A stretch of DNA of 64,000 bases. Source: Podospora pseudocomata. Lineage: Eukaryota > Ascomycota > Sordariomycetes > Sordariales > Podosporaceae. Below are positions 31,796 to 45,050 of this stretch, piece by piece. Under the pieces are notes generated by a model that saw only the letters and a program-made list of their open reading frames with translations, was not told the origin of the DNA and searched no databases. The stretch covers positions 4,650,001 through 4,714,000 of the forward strand of contig NW_026946363.1 of assembly GCF_035222375.1 (NCBI RefSeq), written 5' to 3'. The position numbers and the translations under genes were made by a program. Numbering within the stretch: the first letter of the stretch is position 1; the number at the start of each line of letters is the position of its first letter.

Positions 31796-32997
31796 TTTGA
31801 TGACGGTCATGAGTCTAAAGGTAGGTAATTCGTTGGCGATGTGAATGATGTCAACATTGGGAAAAAGAGAGACGGCAAAAAGAAGGAATGTTGTCTTTAT
31901 GTCCATGACATGTCGTCTCCACGCCTGCCACTTAACTCGGGTGATTATCCTCGATCCAGGTATTTGCAGGGTTGGCCACGGGAATGGGCGAGCTCAATTA
32001 CAACCTCATCCGCGATTGTGTAAATTGCTCCAGTATTCACGGCGACCAAGGAGACATCTCGGCCATCACGGTGTGAATCGTTGCATGTTGGCCGTGACAC
32101 CAGACGTTCTCAGCGACGTGGGGTCCATCGATACGAGGAGTTTGAGAGCGGGCGGGTTGAAGATCGCCAAAAACGAGGGACGATGTCACGCTGGTGATGC
32201 CGGCAGGGGAATGACGGCATACGACCCGTAGAGACAGAGGTAGGACCAGCACACTTCAGAAACCGCCTGTGCCAGCCAGTGAAGAGGGCAGCCAAGGGTG
32301 ACCAAATTCAGCAACAGCAGCAGTCCACGGCAATATTTCGAGGGACGACTGACTGAGAAACCGTTGCATGTTCCAATATTCAAGGGCCCCTACATTCAAG
32401 TAGACACAAATGGACCCTGGTGTCACTGAGGGTCGATGAAGTTACCGTGCAAGCTTTGAGTTCAACTGCTTCTCAATCACTTCTAAGTTGTGCGGTTCGC
32501 GGCGGGTTAACGAAGTCTTGAACAAGACAATAGGTTCAAAGGGAAAGGTCTCGCAGAAGTATCCCAAGCCACGGCCATCATTTCTCCATTGGTTTAGGAC
32601 CAAGCAAGCGCCTCATGTAAACTTATTTCGACCCCGTTGAGGACTTACCAACATATTGGTGGGGTTTATCAATTGTCCTCGGACAGGCGGGGAGATCCGA
32701 GACAGCGACGGGGACATCGTGGATATGGCCTTCTGGTGTTCTTCACTGTCTCGGGTTGTATGTTCCTGTATCATGGATTGGCAGTCACCCATCCGATGGT
32801 GTCCATGTGAAGTGTTTGATATGTGCTCTCCTATTTCCAGATCCCATCAACAAGTAAATAAAGTAACCGGTAATATCACTAGGGGAATGGATATCCAAAA
32901 CCACCGTGCAAACCCAACACGTTCACCCAACATTATCCAAGAAAAGAAACCCCTGATTATGTAGCCCAGTATCATGGCAACCCGAGGTGCCAAAACG
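31796..32997. other. Intergenic, nothing recognised
   Basis: 1.2 kb between the secreted-protein start and the stop of the two-TM protein gene. It is moderately AT-rich and no supported gene was seen. Confidence 0.5.
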
Positions 32998-34266
32998 CTA
33001 CCAAACCATCCCGTGACTTCCCTTGCCCACTCTAGCCTGGCCAAGCCGCTTCTTCTCCCTCACTTTGTTCCCCCTCAGCAAATCCTTCAGTCCCATCAGA
33101 AATACGCTGATGAGCGTAACACCAATGACAAGTGCTATTGACAGTATAACAATAATGGGGAAATACAACGACACGTTCATGAAACGATTCCATCCCTCCG
33201 GGCCAGGTATGTCGTAGTTCGTCTCATTGGCCACCTCGATAGCAGCAAGCGTCACCTGCATCGAGTTGAGAATGACCGAGCACACCGCAAATGCCGTGAT
33301 CAAGGGCGCAAGAATATGTGACAAGAACGAGCCCCACTGCGGCAACAGGTGGAAGTACGCAAGGTTGAAGCGGAAGAACATGGCGGCCCGGTTGATGCGT
33401 GTGAGGCGGAGCTCGCCGTACTTGAAACGGCGACTGACATGCTTGTCGCCCACCAGCGAGAAGGGCTCGATAAACTCGCACCATTCCTCATAAGTCGGAA
33501 ACTTTCCATTGTCCTTCCGTGGCATGAGCTTCTTCTTGCAGGCCTCGTGGAAATCGATCTCGAACCGGATAATGTGGTAGTAGCTGCGCATGAAACCGAG
33601 AGAAGCACGGTAGACTTCGGGGTCGGCATGTGCGATGTACATCCAGAAAGCCCTGGAAAAGAAATATGGGGGGATGGGCTTCATGAAAATTGTCTCGTAA
33701 TACCACACCAAATGAAGCCCTGGCTCTTCATCCACCACAATCCTCCGGGTATGGGCGGCATGATGGTGGAGTGCGTTGATGTGGTCGTAGGCGGGTGTTT
33801 GGACGAAGACGTAGCGCATCAAGGGAAGAAGCTGATCTAGCTTATCCGTGAGATGCCATCGACGTAAATAGCCATCAACCTTGCCCTCGGGGCCATCGAC
33901 ATGTCGTGCACGCTCACCAAGCCGTATGCGTGGCTGGCCAGGCAGGTATGCTTTGTTTGGGTCTTTGGACTTGAGCAACCATGTCGTTGGTCGCTTCGAG
34001 TCTGTGTTTTCCCCATCTTCAACCCGTACATACTCCAGTTGTGTATTTAGTTCTATCGCCAATCCCTCGAACTCGAAAGACATATGTGCGCCGCCATTTG
34101 CATGTGGAGGGTGGTTTATATTGGCCTCAACTGCCGTTGGACTTAGTACGGGATTAACTTCTTTGAGATCAGTCGGAGGGGTTGATAGAGAGACTGATGG
34201 TGGTGATGGACGGGGTTTTGCTGGTTGTCGTGGTTGTGTCTCTGTCGGCGTCTGAGTCGCAGCCAT
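32998..34266 (-). CDS. Two-TM fungal membrane protein of unknown function (DUF6601-like)
   Basis: A single exon of 422 residues. The first 60 residues are Pro/Thr-rich and disordered. The conserved body reads PTTWLLKSKDPNKAYLPGQP, YLRRWHLTDKLDQLLPLMRY, VFVQTPAYDHINALHHHAAH, EEPGLHLVWYYETIFMKPIP, PYFFSRAFWMYIAHADPEVY, FIEPFSLVGDKHVSRRFKYG and ELRLTRINRAAMFFRFNLAY. Two membrane segments lie near the C-terminus (HILAPLITAFAVCSVIL and SLYFPIIVILSIALVIGVTL), with a basic tail after them. I believe this is the fungal family catalogued as DUF6601, but that is recall. No enzyme motif is visible. It is probably in an internal membrane or the plasma membrane, with the conserved body cytosolic. Confidence 0.75.
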   Translation of the reverse strand: MAATQTPTETQPRQPAKPRPSPPSVSLSTPPTDLKEVNPVLSPTAVEANINHPPHANGGAHMSFEFEGLAIELNTQLEYVRVEDGENTDSKRPTTWLLKSKDPNKAYLPGQPRIRLGERARHVDGPEGKVDGYLRRWHLTDKLDQLLPLMRYVFVQTPAYDHINALHHHAAHTRRIVVDEEPGLHLVWYYETIFMKPIPPYFFSRAFWMYIAHADPEVYRASLGFMRSYYHIIRFEIDFHEACKKKLMPRKDNGKFPTYEEWCEFIEPFSLVGDKHVSRRFKYGELRLTRINRAAMFFRFNLAYFHLLPQWGSFLSHILAPLITAFAVCSVILNSMQVTLAAIEVANETNYDIPGPEGWNRFMNVSLYFPIIVILSIALVIGVTLISVFLMGLKDLLRGNKVREKKRLGQARVGKGSHGMVW

Positions 34267-35156
34267 GGTTTGCCTGTCGGGGAGACTACCCGGTAGGTTT
34301 AGGGTTTGGGTAACGGGGCTCGATTTGCGGGACGTCGTCGATCGGTGGAGAAGTGGGCGGTTGTGAGCAAGAAGCGCAAAGCCAGGCGAAGGTTATTATT
34401 CGAAAAGCCTTTCAGCTTCTTTACGTCTTTTATGTTGATGAGATGGGCCAATGTCAAGAGACAGCTTGCGCACTTCCAGAGCAAACGGCGTTGGGCTGCT
34501 GAGGAACATGAGAACCGGGGTGCGCACGCTGTTGGCAGTCGGCATGGCACAGGTGACAGGGTTCAGCTGAGGGCCCATGTGCGCCAAGGTGTTACCACAG
34601 GTATGGTTCTTGGCGCATATTGGTTCAAGAGCCACCTCCCGTTTGGCTGACGACGCGGCACGCGCCGCCTGACCCACCATCTTGAGACGAGGTGGTGCCT
34701 TACATCACTGCATCCAACTGCCGCATCCTTCGATCAAAATGCTGATAACATACCGTGATCGATGATAGATGCTGTGTAAATAAAGTCTTCAAGCAGGAAT
34801 CTGAAAAAGTAGAGTTTGGTCAGGCGAAACAAGAATCCAACCACCACTCAAACCAACGTCTCTTTCAGCTGAGAGCCTTGACCAGGCAGACTGGCGGTGT
34901 AAACCTGAACTCCGGCTGACATTGATGGCCACCGCAAGCAAACAAAGAAAACTGGAACATGCAGCAAAAGATGCCGTTGATTATTTGCAGAAAAAACAAC
35001 CCGACAACGGAAAAAAAATATGAGAAAGATATCTGCCCACCACCGCCCAAAGAATATGCCAATACGCCGGTCTGTCCAACCTCCAGCTCATACTGGTACA
35101 ACAGTATCCCGAATCTGCCGATCGATACTCCAAAGTCTGGTTAGAGCCCAGAGATA
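34267..35156. other. Intergenic, nothing recognised
   Basis: 0.9 kb between the two-TM protein start and the end of the long decayed gene. Short frames only. Confidence 0.5.
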
Positions 35157-38100
35157 TCAGTCGTCATCCAACGTCAAGTCAATCACATCGGTCGCCAGTC
35201 TCTTGACGCCTCGAGGTGTTGAGTATGGTGGCCTAATCCGAGCGTGGCGCTCTACCTGCACGGCCATGACAGGGGGGAGCCGAGCTGTGGATGTGTTGAT
35301 GCGGCTGGCAGATATTGGAACCAGCACTCGCGAAGTAGCCGGAGTAACGGTAGAATGTCGAGAAGATGATGGGGTCAGCACCGTGGAATTGCCCATTTTG
35401 CCGCTAGGCACAGGCGTGGGAGGCTGCGACCTTGTTGAGCCAGGTGTTGGCTTCGCCCCATGTATGTCTTTCAACGCTCCTCTAGCTTGTGCACCCCTCT
35501 AATCTGCCACGGCCTTCATTTTCTTGAGGTTCTCATTGATCAACTGGTGTGCTCTTTGTCTTGCTTGATGGTCATCCCCAGTGACCATCATCGCCAGCCC
35601 TGTCATCGCCTTTTTGAGTTTCCCTCGCCTTCTGTCTTTCTTCAGCCTCCTTGGCAGCATGCTTTTCCCTAATTGCAGCACGCTTCGCCTCTATTTCCTC
35701 GAGCGCTTTCTCGACCTCTTGGTCGGCAAGGAGCGCCGTTTTGTGCTTCATCTTTGCTGCAACAAATCTCGGCGCAACCGAGTTGATTTTCTTGTTGCTT
35801 TTCTGGTTGCTCTCCTGATTCCTTTCCTCGCTCCTTTCCGTCTTCTTCCTGTACCGTACCTCCATGAGCACTTTTTCGACCATCTCATGCTCCTTGGACT
35901 CGTGCATTGCTAGCAAAGCCTACGCACCTTCGACCTTGTTCTTAACCCCAAGTCGAAGGTTCGCCCTTTGAGCAGCAGTATCGACCCAAACCCGGCGAGT
36001 CGCTACATTGGTTCTGGTCCAAGTCGTTCGAGTTGTTTCTCCAAGGCTGTACAGGCGTATGTTCAAAAGTTGGACCAAGTAATCATAGCCTCTCCGATCT
36101 CTATCGTTTATTGTATGAGGATCGCAGGTGGGTGTATTGCCAGTGGTTGCCTGTGTTGTGCCCTGTTGTTGACACTCAACCATGGCACCGGGTGCTTACG
36201 AAGGCACGCCAGGCTTGGGCACTTGCTAGGGAGGCTGGGGTGGGTTGCTGGTCGAGACGCCCCTGTTGCCGGCTGTTCGGTGTTGGGTTTCTTCTTCAGA
36301 TCAGGCACCCCGAATATATGGAAGCTTCCTCGGTTATCGGGTGGTTTTTGATACAGCTGGTCGCCAACGCTATAACGTTTATGAGCAATGGGATACAAGG
36401 CTGGAGGGGTTGCATGAAGTGGCGCAGCTGTCAGTCCTGGTACTGGGAACCTGCCCGGAGGCGTTGGGTGATGTGCTGCTGCTTCTGGTGTTGGCGTGGA
36501 CACCGGGTACATTCCTGAAGGTGGCGGATACAGTGATGACGATGTCAACATCGGGGTTGGATAACGGCTTGCTGTTGTTGCCATTGGCTGTGGAGTCATT
36601 GTTCGTACTGGTGCTGGCAGCATTGCTGATGCCGCTGGTGGTGGGTATGGTATCGGCGCTGACGGCACTGCATGACCCAATGTCTGCACCGAAGCCCGGC
36701 CTAAAAGCAAATTAACCCGAGCAACCGGCAAACCCCCCATCAGCTCCTCAACAGGCACGGGCATGGCATTCTCGGGGCGAGGCGGTTTTCCCCAATCCAA
36801 CAGTTGAACAGCGTAGGCACCCAGTATAGCCCTGATTCCAGGTGTATTTACTGTTACAAGTGCATCCTTGGCCTTTGACGCTTTCGCCAACCACGCGTCC
36901 TTGGCTGCTTTGCTAGGAGTTACAACTTTTGGTGGCAACGAGACTGCCATTATCCCGGGAAAATTGACAGTGTGTCAAGTAAGTCAAGGGCAAGTAAGAG
37001 TCATTGACATGCTGAGCCTTTGCGGGATAAAGGGGAAAGTATATGCGAATGGCTCTTGTAGTACTCTCGAAAAACAACTTCACCACGCCACATAAACGGC
37101 ATGGGCAGATTACACCTGGAAAATTGCGACTCCAAACCCACGCTTCTTCCGGTATGGACCCAACACACCGAGCAAAATTTGTTTCCAAGATGGTGGCAAA
37201 CATGTGCCGGTATCGAGGCGCCAGAAACGACGTGTGTCGTGCACTGAGCCTTCGGAGGAGAGGGACCCAAAGCAGTGAAATTACTTGGTTTCGATAGCAC
37301 CCGCGCCAGCCGTAACTTTGAAGGCCGGTGACCTCAGCAGCGCGTCATGTGTCTTGTCTTCGAGGGGCCCAAATACAAAGTCGGAGAGGCGGTCAGGGTC
37401 CACAGCTCCTGATGGGACAGGTTTTGGTTGTGCGAAATCGACGAGCTTGTTGCTGATTTCTTCTTCGGGTTCCAATGGACTGTAGAAGAGTTTAGAGATG
37501 TCAAGTACATCGATCACCTGTGTAGCAACGTGTGTGTAGTATGTCGTGTGGATATCGAACCGAGCAGGAAGGTGTTCGCGAAGCTGACGAAGTCCATTCA
37601 AAACCCCAAAGCACAAACGGGATCTGCTTGATGTGGCTTTCAACGACAGTCTCCAATCTGTCACGATGGCATCCGGGCCAAGCACACCGCCAACAACCGA
37701 AACCAAGCCTTCTCCGTCCCGAGTTCCTGGCGCATGACTGTCTACCGCTTCCAAAGCTATCCCTGCCAGCTTTTTCAGTAGCGACTTTGAATCATCGTCA
37801 CCCAATCAGCTATAGCCTGACACCGATGATGCGCGTCATGGGTATATCAAAATTGCGGCGACAGGCTCCTTCTCGATATCCTTCATGGCCAAACTATCAG
37901 CCTTGACCATTCCTGCAACCCAGTAGAAGAAGCTCGACGAAATTCGGCCCTCAGTCTGAGATGCAGCGTTGTCGAAGAATTCGAAGTCCTTTGTCTCCAG
38001 AATCGCCTTCAATATCCGATCCAAATCATGATGAGGGAGGATTGCTTAACCCTTTGTTCTTGTCCAAGTCCCAAACCTTTGCACAGAGATCTCGAAAAAC

Positions 38101-38908
38101 CAGCATATTTCGAACTGGGAAGTTCCAGGGCCTGTTGGGCCGCTTATCCGTGTTGATATACCAGCAAGCAAGCTTTTGCACCATTTTTGTTCCAGATGGT
38201 ATCAGCTTGTCAACATACTGTGGGGCCCTCCGCTGCCTCCATCAAAAATCAGCAGCGCTGTCACGGGCAACCAGTACAATTGCGGCCTCCAAAGTCGAAT
38301 CTTGCCCCTTGAGGGAGGGGAGGTCTGGTTGAAGCCGATTTCGATCATCGACAGGAATGTCGACAAGAAGCTCTTTTCCATTCTCCACTAGACGGCGGAT
38401 AAGGTAGCTCGTAGGCATGTTGGCGACTGGGGAGTCTTCCCTCTCCATTACAGCAAAGAAGATTTCCTAGGGTAGCTCCTGCTGAAGCTTGATAAAGGCA
38501 TCGGAGATCACCTTATCCCGGCCTTCCAGCCGCTCGGGTACGTTTTTCTCGAAATATGTGTTGTCGAGGCGATAAAACAGGTGGTTCGTAGGTCTGCGAA
38601 CTTTCGGCTGGTCGAGCCCATTGCATCAGGGCAAGGCGGAGGTAGACAGTGCCGTCAGTCTTTGCTCGAATTTCTTCGAATTCTGAGCGAAGCCCAGCTT
38701 TGAGGTCGTCGAAAGCATCCTGTTGGAGCAGATCAAGAAACGAGACGCGTTCTTTCCCGTCGCGCGCGTCGATATCGGAGTCGTCATCGCTAATGATTGA
38801 GATTGTCGAGTATTTGCTGGTCTTTGTCGGTCGCAATGGGGTCTTGCTGGCGTGGGCGGTGCGGCGCATACCTTTTTCTTTGGTGGTAGCATTATAACGA
38901 GGCGGCAT
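35157..38908 (-). pseudogene. Long decayed gene with SUMO-interaction-like motifs at both ends
   Basis: Successive minus-strand segments read as one protein in gene order: MPPRYNATTKEKG (38908), TKTSKYSTISIISDDDSDID, SFLDLLQQDAFDDLKAGLRS, FEKNVPERLEGRDKVISDAF, MPTSYLIRRLVENGKELLVD, KMVQKLACWYINTDKRPNRP, KDFEFFDNAASQTEGRISSS, LLKKLAGIALEAVDSHAPGT, FDIHTTYYTHVATQVIDVLD, TRRFWRLDTGTCLPPSWKQI, PGIRAILGAYAVQLLDWGKP, EMVEKVLMEVRYRKKTERSE, then VKRLATDVIDLTLDDD ending at 35157. Breaks include in-frame stops near 38470, 38240, 37855, 37280, 35922 and 35510, and frame shifts near 38600, 38030 and 35600. They are not spliceable. ISIISDDDSD and VIDLTLDDD have the hydrophobic-plus-acidic form of SUMO-interacting motifs. 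I do not recognise the family. The length suggests about 1,100-1,200 residues originally. Confidence 0.6.
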
Positions 38909-39171
38909 TGGACGCGACTCGAGCTCCAAAAACCTGGCTGCCACTCCACGCGTTAATTGGAATGGGATGCGCCTTGCATGAGTGGGGCCACAAAAGTTTT
39001 CGGGCCCGTGGGTTAGGGTTGACCAGGGGAGCATCTGGCTCATCACCCACACTGAGCACAGACTGAGGCAAGCAGGTCTACAACATCGCTGCTCGGTCCT
39101 GCGGTCTGATGTTGTCGAAAATGAGGATCTCTTGTCTTTCTTGATTGTGGGGTTACCTCCCTAACATGGAA

Positions 39172-40755
<1,584 letters not shown>

Positions 40756-41558
40756 TTTACGGTGACAGGTGAGACCCATGCGCAAGTACTACTCTGGCAA
40801 TTTGAGGGCCGTCGGGACCTTTAAATGCGCTGAGTTGGAAATTCTGGGCCAAACAACTTGTACGACGTTGAATCATGTGGTTGCAATCCCGTGGGGGAAC
40901 TCCCACACTGATTTGTTCAACATGGCTGCATGGCTCTTTATGTGATTTCACTATTGCAGAGAAAATATGCTTCTATGCCAATATTTCTCAGCGCTAGTGC
41001 TGCACAACACATCTGTTGAAGATTTGGGCAGCACTTGCATGCATAACACATACTTACTTTTGCCGTTAGTAATATACGGAAAAAGGGTGGGTGCCTATAA
41101 ATTTAGAGAACCTAGTTATAACGTTAGAGGCTTCGAATATTCTTATACGTAGATAATAATGGGATTAAAAACTATGTACTGTAGCTTTAGGTTATTACTA
41201 GGGTATTACTAAGGTCCCTAATATACTTAGTTAACCAATGCTATTCCTTTGATAGCCGCGTGGTGCTTGATTGCCTGCGTTACGTTTTAACCACCGGCTC
41301 TCGAGGTGTAGGTAGATAATAGTGAGGCCGTGGTGTGACCAATTAGTCTGTTGACGTGTGACAGGATTGAAATTCCAATCGTGGATTCGAAATATGGATC
41401 CGGGGTCACGGAATGTTACCCTGGCAGGAAGAGATTCTGTCTGAAGTGCTCAAGGAGAACGCGCTGGCAACGATCACTGCAGTTGTTGCTTCCCTACGCA
41501 GATTGCTGGCGATAAGGAACATTCGTCCTATCCACACTGCAGCTCAGATTCCGGCACC
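40756..41558. other. Intergenic with AT-rich block
   Basis: About 41040-41240 is strongly AT-rich with many TA steps and frequent TTA/TAG triplets, unlike the flanks. It may be an old C-to-T-mutated repeat. No gene supported. Confidence 0.45.
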
Positions 41559-43031
41559 TCACTCCCCCGCAACTGGGGTCTTCACCATCAAATACAGAAG
41601 AGAATGCACAACCTCAGCAGCCGCCACGCCCGTTGTCTCACCAGCACCATCATAAGCCGGCGCAACTTCAACGACATCAGCACCCACAACTTTGAGCCCA
41701 ACCAGTCCGTCAAGAATAGTCAATAGCTCCCTCGACGTCCAACCACCCGGCTCAGCAGTTCCCGTTGCTGCATCATTCATTAACCACACTATCACCTGGT
41801 TTTGTTCAACATGACAACTTACCAGGAGCATAAGCAGGATCCAGAACATCAATGTCAACACTGATATAGATTTTCGCGTCTCCAACCCTGGATTTCAGCC
41901 TCTCAATAATCCCGCTGATACCAAAACGGTCAAGATCCCTGGAGGTAACAAAATCAAACCCGCAACGGCGATCATTCTTCATGTCTTTGACTGGGTGGGC
42001 AAGAGGTGCCCGGATGCCTGCGTGAATGCTGGAGTTTGTAATGAGCCCCTGCATTTTCCGTCAGCCGAGTTTAAAACGTGGTTGCTTTCATGAGACTTAC
42101 CTCCTCGTGTGCAATGTGAAGGAAGGTTCCGTGGTTTACCGCTCTGGAACTTTTGTCAGCAGATGGGTTTGTTGAAAGAAGGAGAGAAGTGGTCATACCC
42201 ATAGTCAGAAACATCACCACCCAACACCTTGGGGTTCCAAGTATCTTAATCATGTACAATATCAGCCTTCGACCCAAAACCATTGCAAGGTAACTGGCCG
42301 AAACCCACCAATATGAGCATCGAAATGAATAACAGAGAGTTTCCCCCATTTCTTGTACGCTGCCCTCAACGCAGACAGCGTGGTGGTATGATCACCTCCC
42401 AAGTTGATAATCCTCGGGACAGGGGACAGGTCCCTAGAAACAGGAGAGCGGGCATTGATGATGTCGTGGCCGGTTTCCAGCTGTTTGAGCGCGACGGTGT
42501 TGTCCAGTCTGGTCATTGGGACGTCTCCGCAGTCGACGATTTTGACGTTGCTTTTGAAGACATTTTCCCCTGGATTTTGTCAGTTGATTGTGCGTCAAGG
42601 GTTTGTTGGTGCTGGTGACTGGGCTCACCGGTGTATAAACTCCATGCTGCATCTGCGTAAATGCGCGAGGAGCCAGATCTGATTGCTCCGGGGCCGAAGC
42701 GGGCTCCTGGTCGGCCGGTTGTTGCCTGTGGGAGATGGTTAGTTGATGGGGAGTTTTCAGCGGATGGGGCAGCGCTTACAGTGTCAAATGGTGCACCGAG
42801 GACAGCGATGTCATATTTGAGGCTGTCACGCTTTGAGAGACAGGGCAGATATGGAATGTTGGCATAAGTTGTTAAGCCCCATGGTGTGTCTTCGTTGTCG
42901 AACGTGGGTGCGGTAGATAGGGGGGTTTGGGCGAGGTATCGAAAGTTATTCTGGGCTTCCAAGCTGTGAGCGACATTGACCAGGGCGAAGCCAATGGCCA
43001 GCCACACCAGGGAATGGACAGTGTCTTGCAT
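41559..43031 (-). CDS. Secreted arginase/agmatinase-family ureohydrolase
   Basis: Seven exons: 43031-42780, 42725-42629, 42569-42309, 42244-42199, 42143-42101, 42048-41823 and 41767-41559, 377 residues. The signal peptide is LVWLAIGFALVNVAHSLEA. The ureohydrolase core follows: YDIAVLGAPFDTATTGRPGA and RFGPGAIRSGS, then VPRIINLGGDHTTTLSALRA (metal-site His), VIHFDAHIDTWNP (Asp, His and Asp ligands), VSDYGAVNHGTFLHIAHEEG, KIYISVDIDVLDPAYAP (two more Asp ligands), and TAEPGGWTSRELLTILDGL. All Mn(II) ligand motifs are present after splicing; several are formed at or next to exon joins, which confirms the exon set. The family cleaves arginine, agmatine or guanidino acids. A secreted form suggests an extracellular guanidino substrate, by inference. 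Introns are 52-64 bp. Confidence 0.92.
42726..42779 (-). other. First intron of the ureohydrolase gene (54 bp)
   Basis: GTAAGC donor, branch AACTAACC, acceptor CCCACAG. It joins GAPFDT to ATTGRPGARFG. The other five introns are 42570-42628, 42245-42308, 42144-42198, 42049-42100 and 41768-41822, all GT-AG. Confidence 0.85.
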
Positions 43032-43912
43032 ATTCAGATTCAATAGAGTTGTTTCAACCTTTCAGTTTGTGATGTGACACAAAGGGCTTGGAGCGGGGAT
43101 GATGGGGTGTAAGCGAATGACTACGGGAATGTTCTTGGGGATGATGACTCTTGAGTGGAGATGGTACGTAAACAAAGCGCTAATCCGACAACTACCCACC
43201 TGGATTGAGGGGCCAGGTACGGAGTAGATTTCTGTCGTTTATATATTCTTCCCCATCAAATGCATTGAGTAAAATATGGAAAATATAAAGTTATGCTTGA
43301 AGAGCACTAATCAACGTTGTTTTGTTGGACACCAACACACCTCAAGACGATTTACGTCATGATGGCCGGTACAACCCTAACCCCTATCAGATCCATGCTG
43401 TGGAGACAAGCCCACCTTACATGCTGCCTTCAGACTGCACCATTTCCAACCACCAGTCCTACACGATGCAAAACAACCCGCCAAGCCTCCAACCGATCGG
43501 TCAAGCAGCCTTTTGGCAGCTGAGATCCAAAACAAGTTACAACTCCATGCACCGAGGCGTTTTTACAGCTGATGCCCCGTACTACGGAAGTTAACGCGCG
43601 CTAGAACGAGTAACTCGAAGCCTAGAGCGCTCTAGGCCAGGGTTTCTACATCTCGACATCAGTATTGACCCACAAAAATCGCTTCGACGATGAGCTGAAC
43701 AATCGGACTAACCGATCTTGGTAGTTCAGCTCCATTCATGATGCATTGTTCGCTGGTTCCCTCTCGATATGTTGCATCAACGTCACTTCTGCAAACCCCC
43801 AGACATAGACAATGAGACGAGATAAATCTCTTCCTAGGGGCCAGTCCCTCTTCCAGCTCCCTCGTCCTTCCGTCTCCTTCATCCCAATCTGTTGAGCATA
43901 TCCCTCTACATC
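43032..43912. other. Divergent intergenic region, nothing recognised
   Basis: 0.9 kb between the ureohydrolase start and the glycine-zipper gene start. A 90-codon frame about 43322-43594 lacks an ATG start and any recognised motif and is not called. Confidence 0.5.
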
Positions 43913-45050
43913 ATGGGCTTCTTTGACTCAATCGCCAACGCCTTCTCCCGCGATGGCATCGCCACCCGCATCCTCGAAAAGGTGCCCATCGTCGGCTACG
44001 GCGTCGCTGGAGTTCAAGCCCTAGCCGGCAACACAGAACATGCCAAACGAGCCCTTGCCACCAGCACCAACAGTCTAATCACCACGGCCGGTGCCGTCGG
44101 TGGTATGGTTGTCGGTGGACCAGCTGGTGCCATCGCAGGTGGTGCAGCAGCGTCCACCATCGGCTTGGGCACTGAGTACGCCATCAGCACCACCATCAAC
44201 GACAAGGACGTCAAGGGCGATGTTGGGGAGGTTACCGTGCAGAGAGTTGTGACCGACATGGCCATCGGTGGTGTTTCTGGCTTGATTGGCGGCGGAGCTG
44301 GTGCCACTGCTGCAGGCAAGGCAGCAGGTAAAGCCGCGATTGAGGCCACGGCGTCGACGTTGGCCAAGACTGGCTTTGAGGGTGCTGCCAAGGTCATCAT
44401 CACCAATGTTGGAAAGAGTGCGGCGGGAGCTGTCACAACCGGTAGTTTGGCATCGCTTGTTCAAGGTGCTAGCAAGTAAGTTTGTGTCTCTTGCGATCTT
44501 ATTGGTCACACCTCTAACTCATGGGCTTAGAAACGTCTTCAACAACACCCCCAACGTCAAGGAACCCGAGCCCAAGCCACCCAAAGTGAGAAAGGTGACG
44601 CAGAACCAAGACGCCAGGGCCAAGGATTTGATCCAGGACCTCAAGGCCTTTGTCCTCCAGTACCCTCTCTACTGGCTCAACGACGCCTACGCGCAAGTCC
44701 ATCTCTACTGGGATCCCGTTGTCATTGCCGGCTTGCCTTGGGACCCAGCGAATCAAGCTGTGCAGGGACAGTATCAGGCCTTTCAGCAGAAGAAGACGGG
44801 GAACCCAGCGTTGAACGAGAAGCCTTTAGGTCAAAAGATCTATGAGGAGCTCAAGCAGATTGTTGATGACCACAACAATGGAGTACAGCTTGGGGGGAAC
44901 AAGCAGAAGATTTTGGACATGATTATCAAGAAGGAGCCTGGGGGATTTAATGCAGTTTGGGGTGAGGTTGAGTCGGAGATGAATCTGAGGGATCTGAGGC
45001 TGCAGAGCTTCAGCGAGCTGATGATTTTGGAGGTTGAGTTTATGGATTGA
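43913..45050 (+). CDS. Glycine-zipper-like hydrophobic protein, function unknown
   Basis: Exons 43913-44475 and 44531-45050 give 360 residues. ATG at 43913 (GFFDSIANAFSRDGIATRIL) is preferred over the weak upstream in-frame ATG at 43892. Two long Gly/Ala-rich stretches with repeated GxxxG spacing follow, about residues 58-85 (AGAVGGMVVGGPAGAIAGGA) and 116-143 (MAIGGVSGLIGGGAGATAAG), each able to span a membrane as a glycine zipper. After the intron comes a soluble domain: KVRKVTQNQDARAKDLIQDL, YPLYWLNDAYAQVHLYWDPV, GLPWDPANQAVQ and IYEELKQIVDDHNNGVQLGG. I do not recognise the family. Glycine zippers occur in pore-forming and membrane-inserting proteins, so a membrane-active role is possible but only inferred. 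Confidence 0.75.
44476..44530 (+). other. Intron of the glycine-zipper gene (55 bp)
   Basis: GTAAGT donor, branch CTCTAACTC, acceptor GCTTAG. It joins QGASK to NVFNNTPNV. Confidence 0.85.

Noticed and set aside
43322-43594. 90-codon plus-strand frame (Pro/Asn/Tyr-rich)
   Set aside because: It lacks an ATG start and any recognised motif, and lies in a divergent promoter region.
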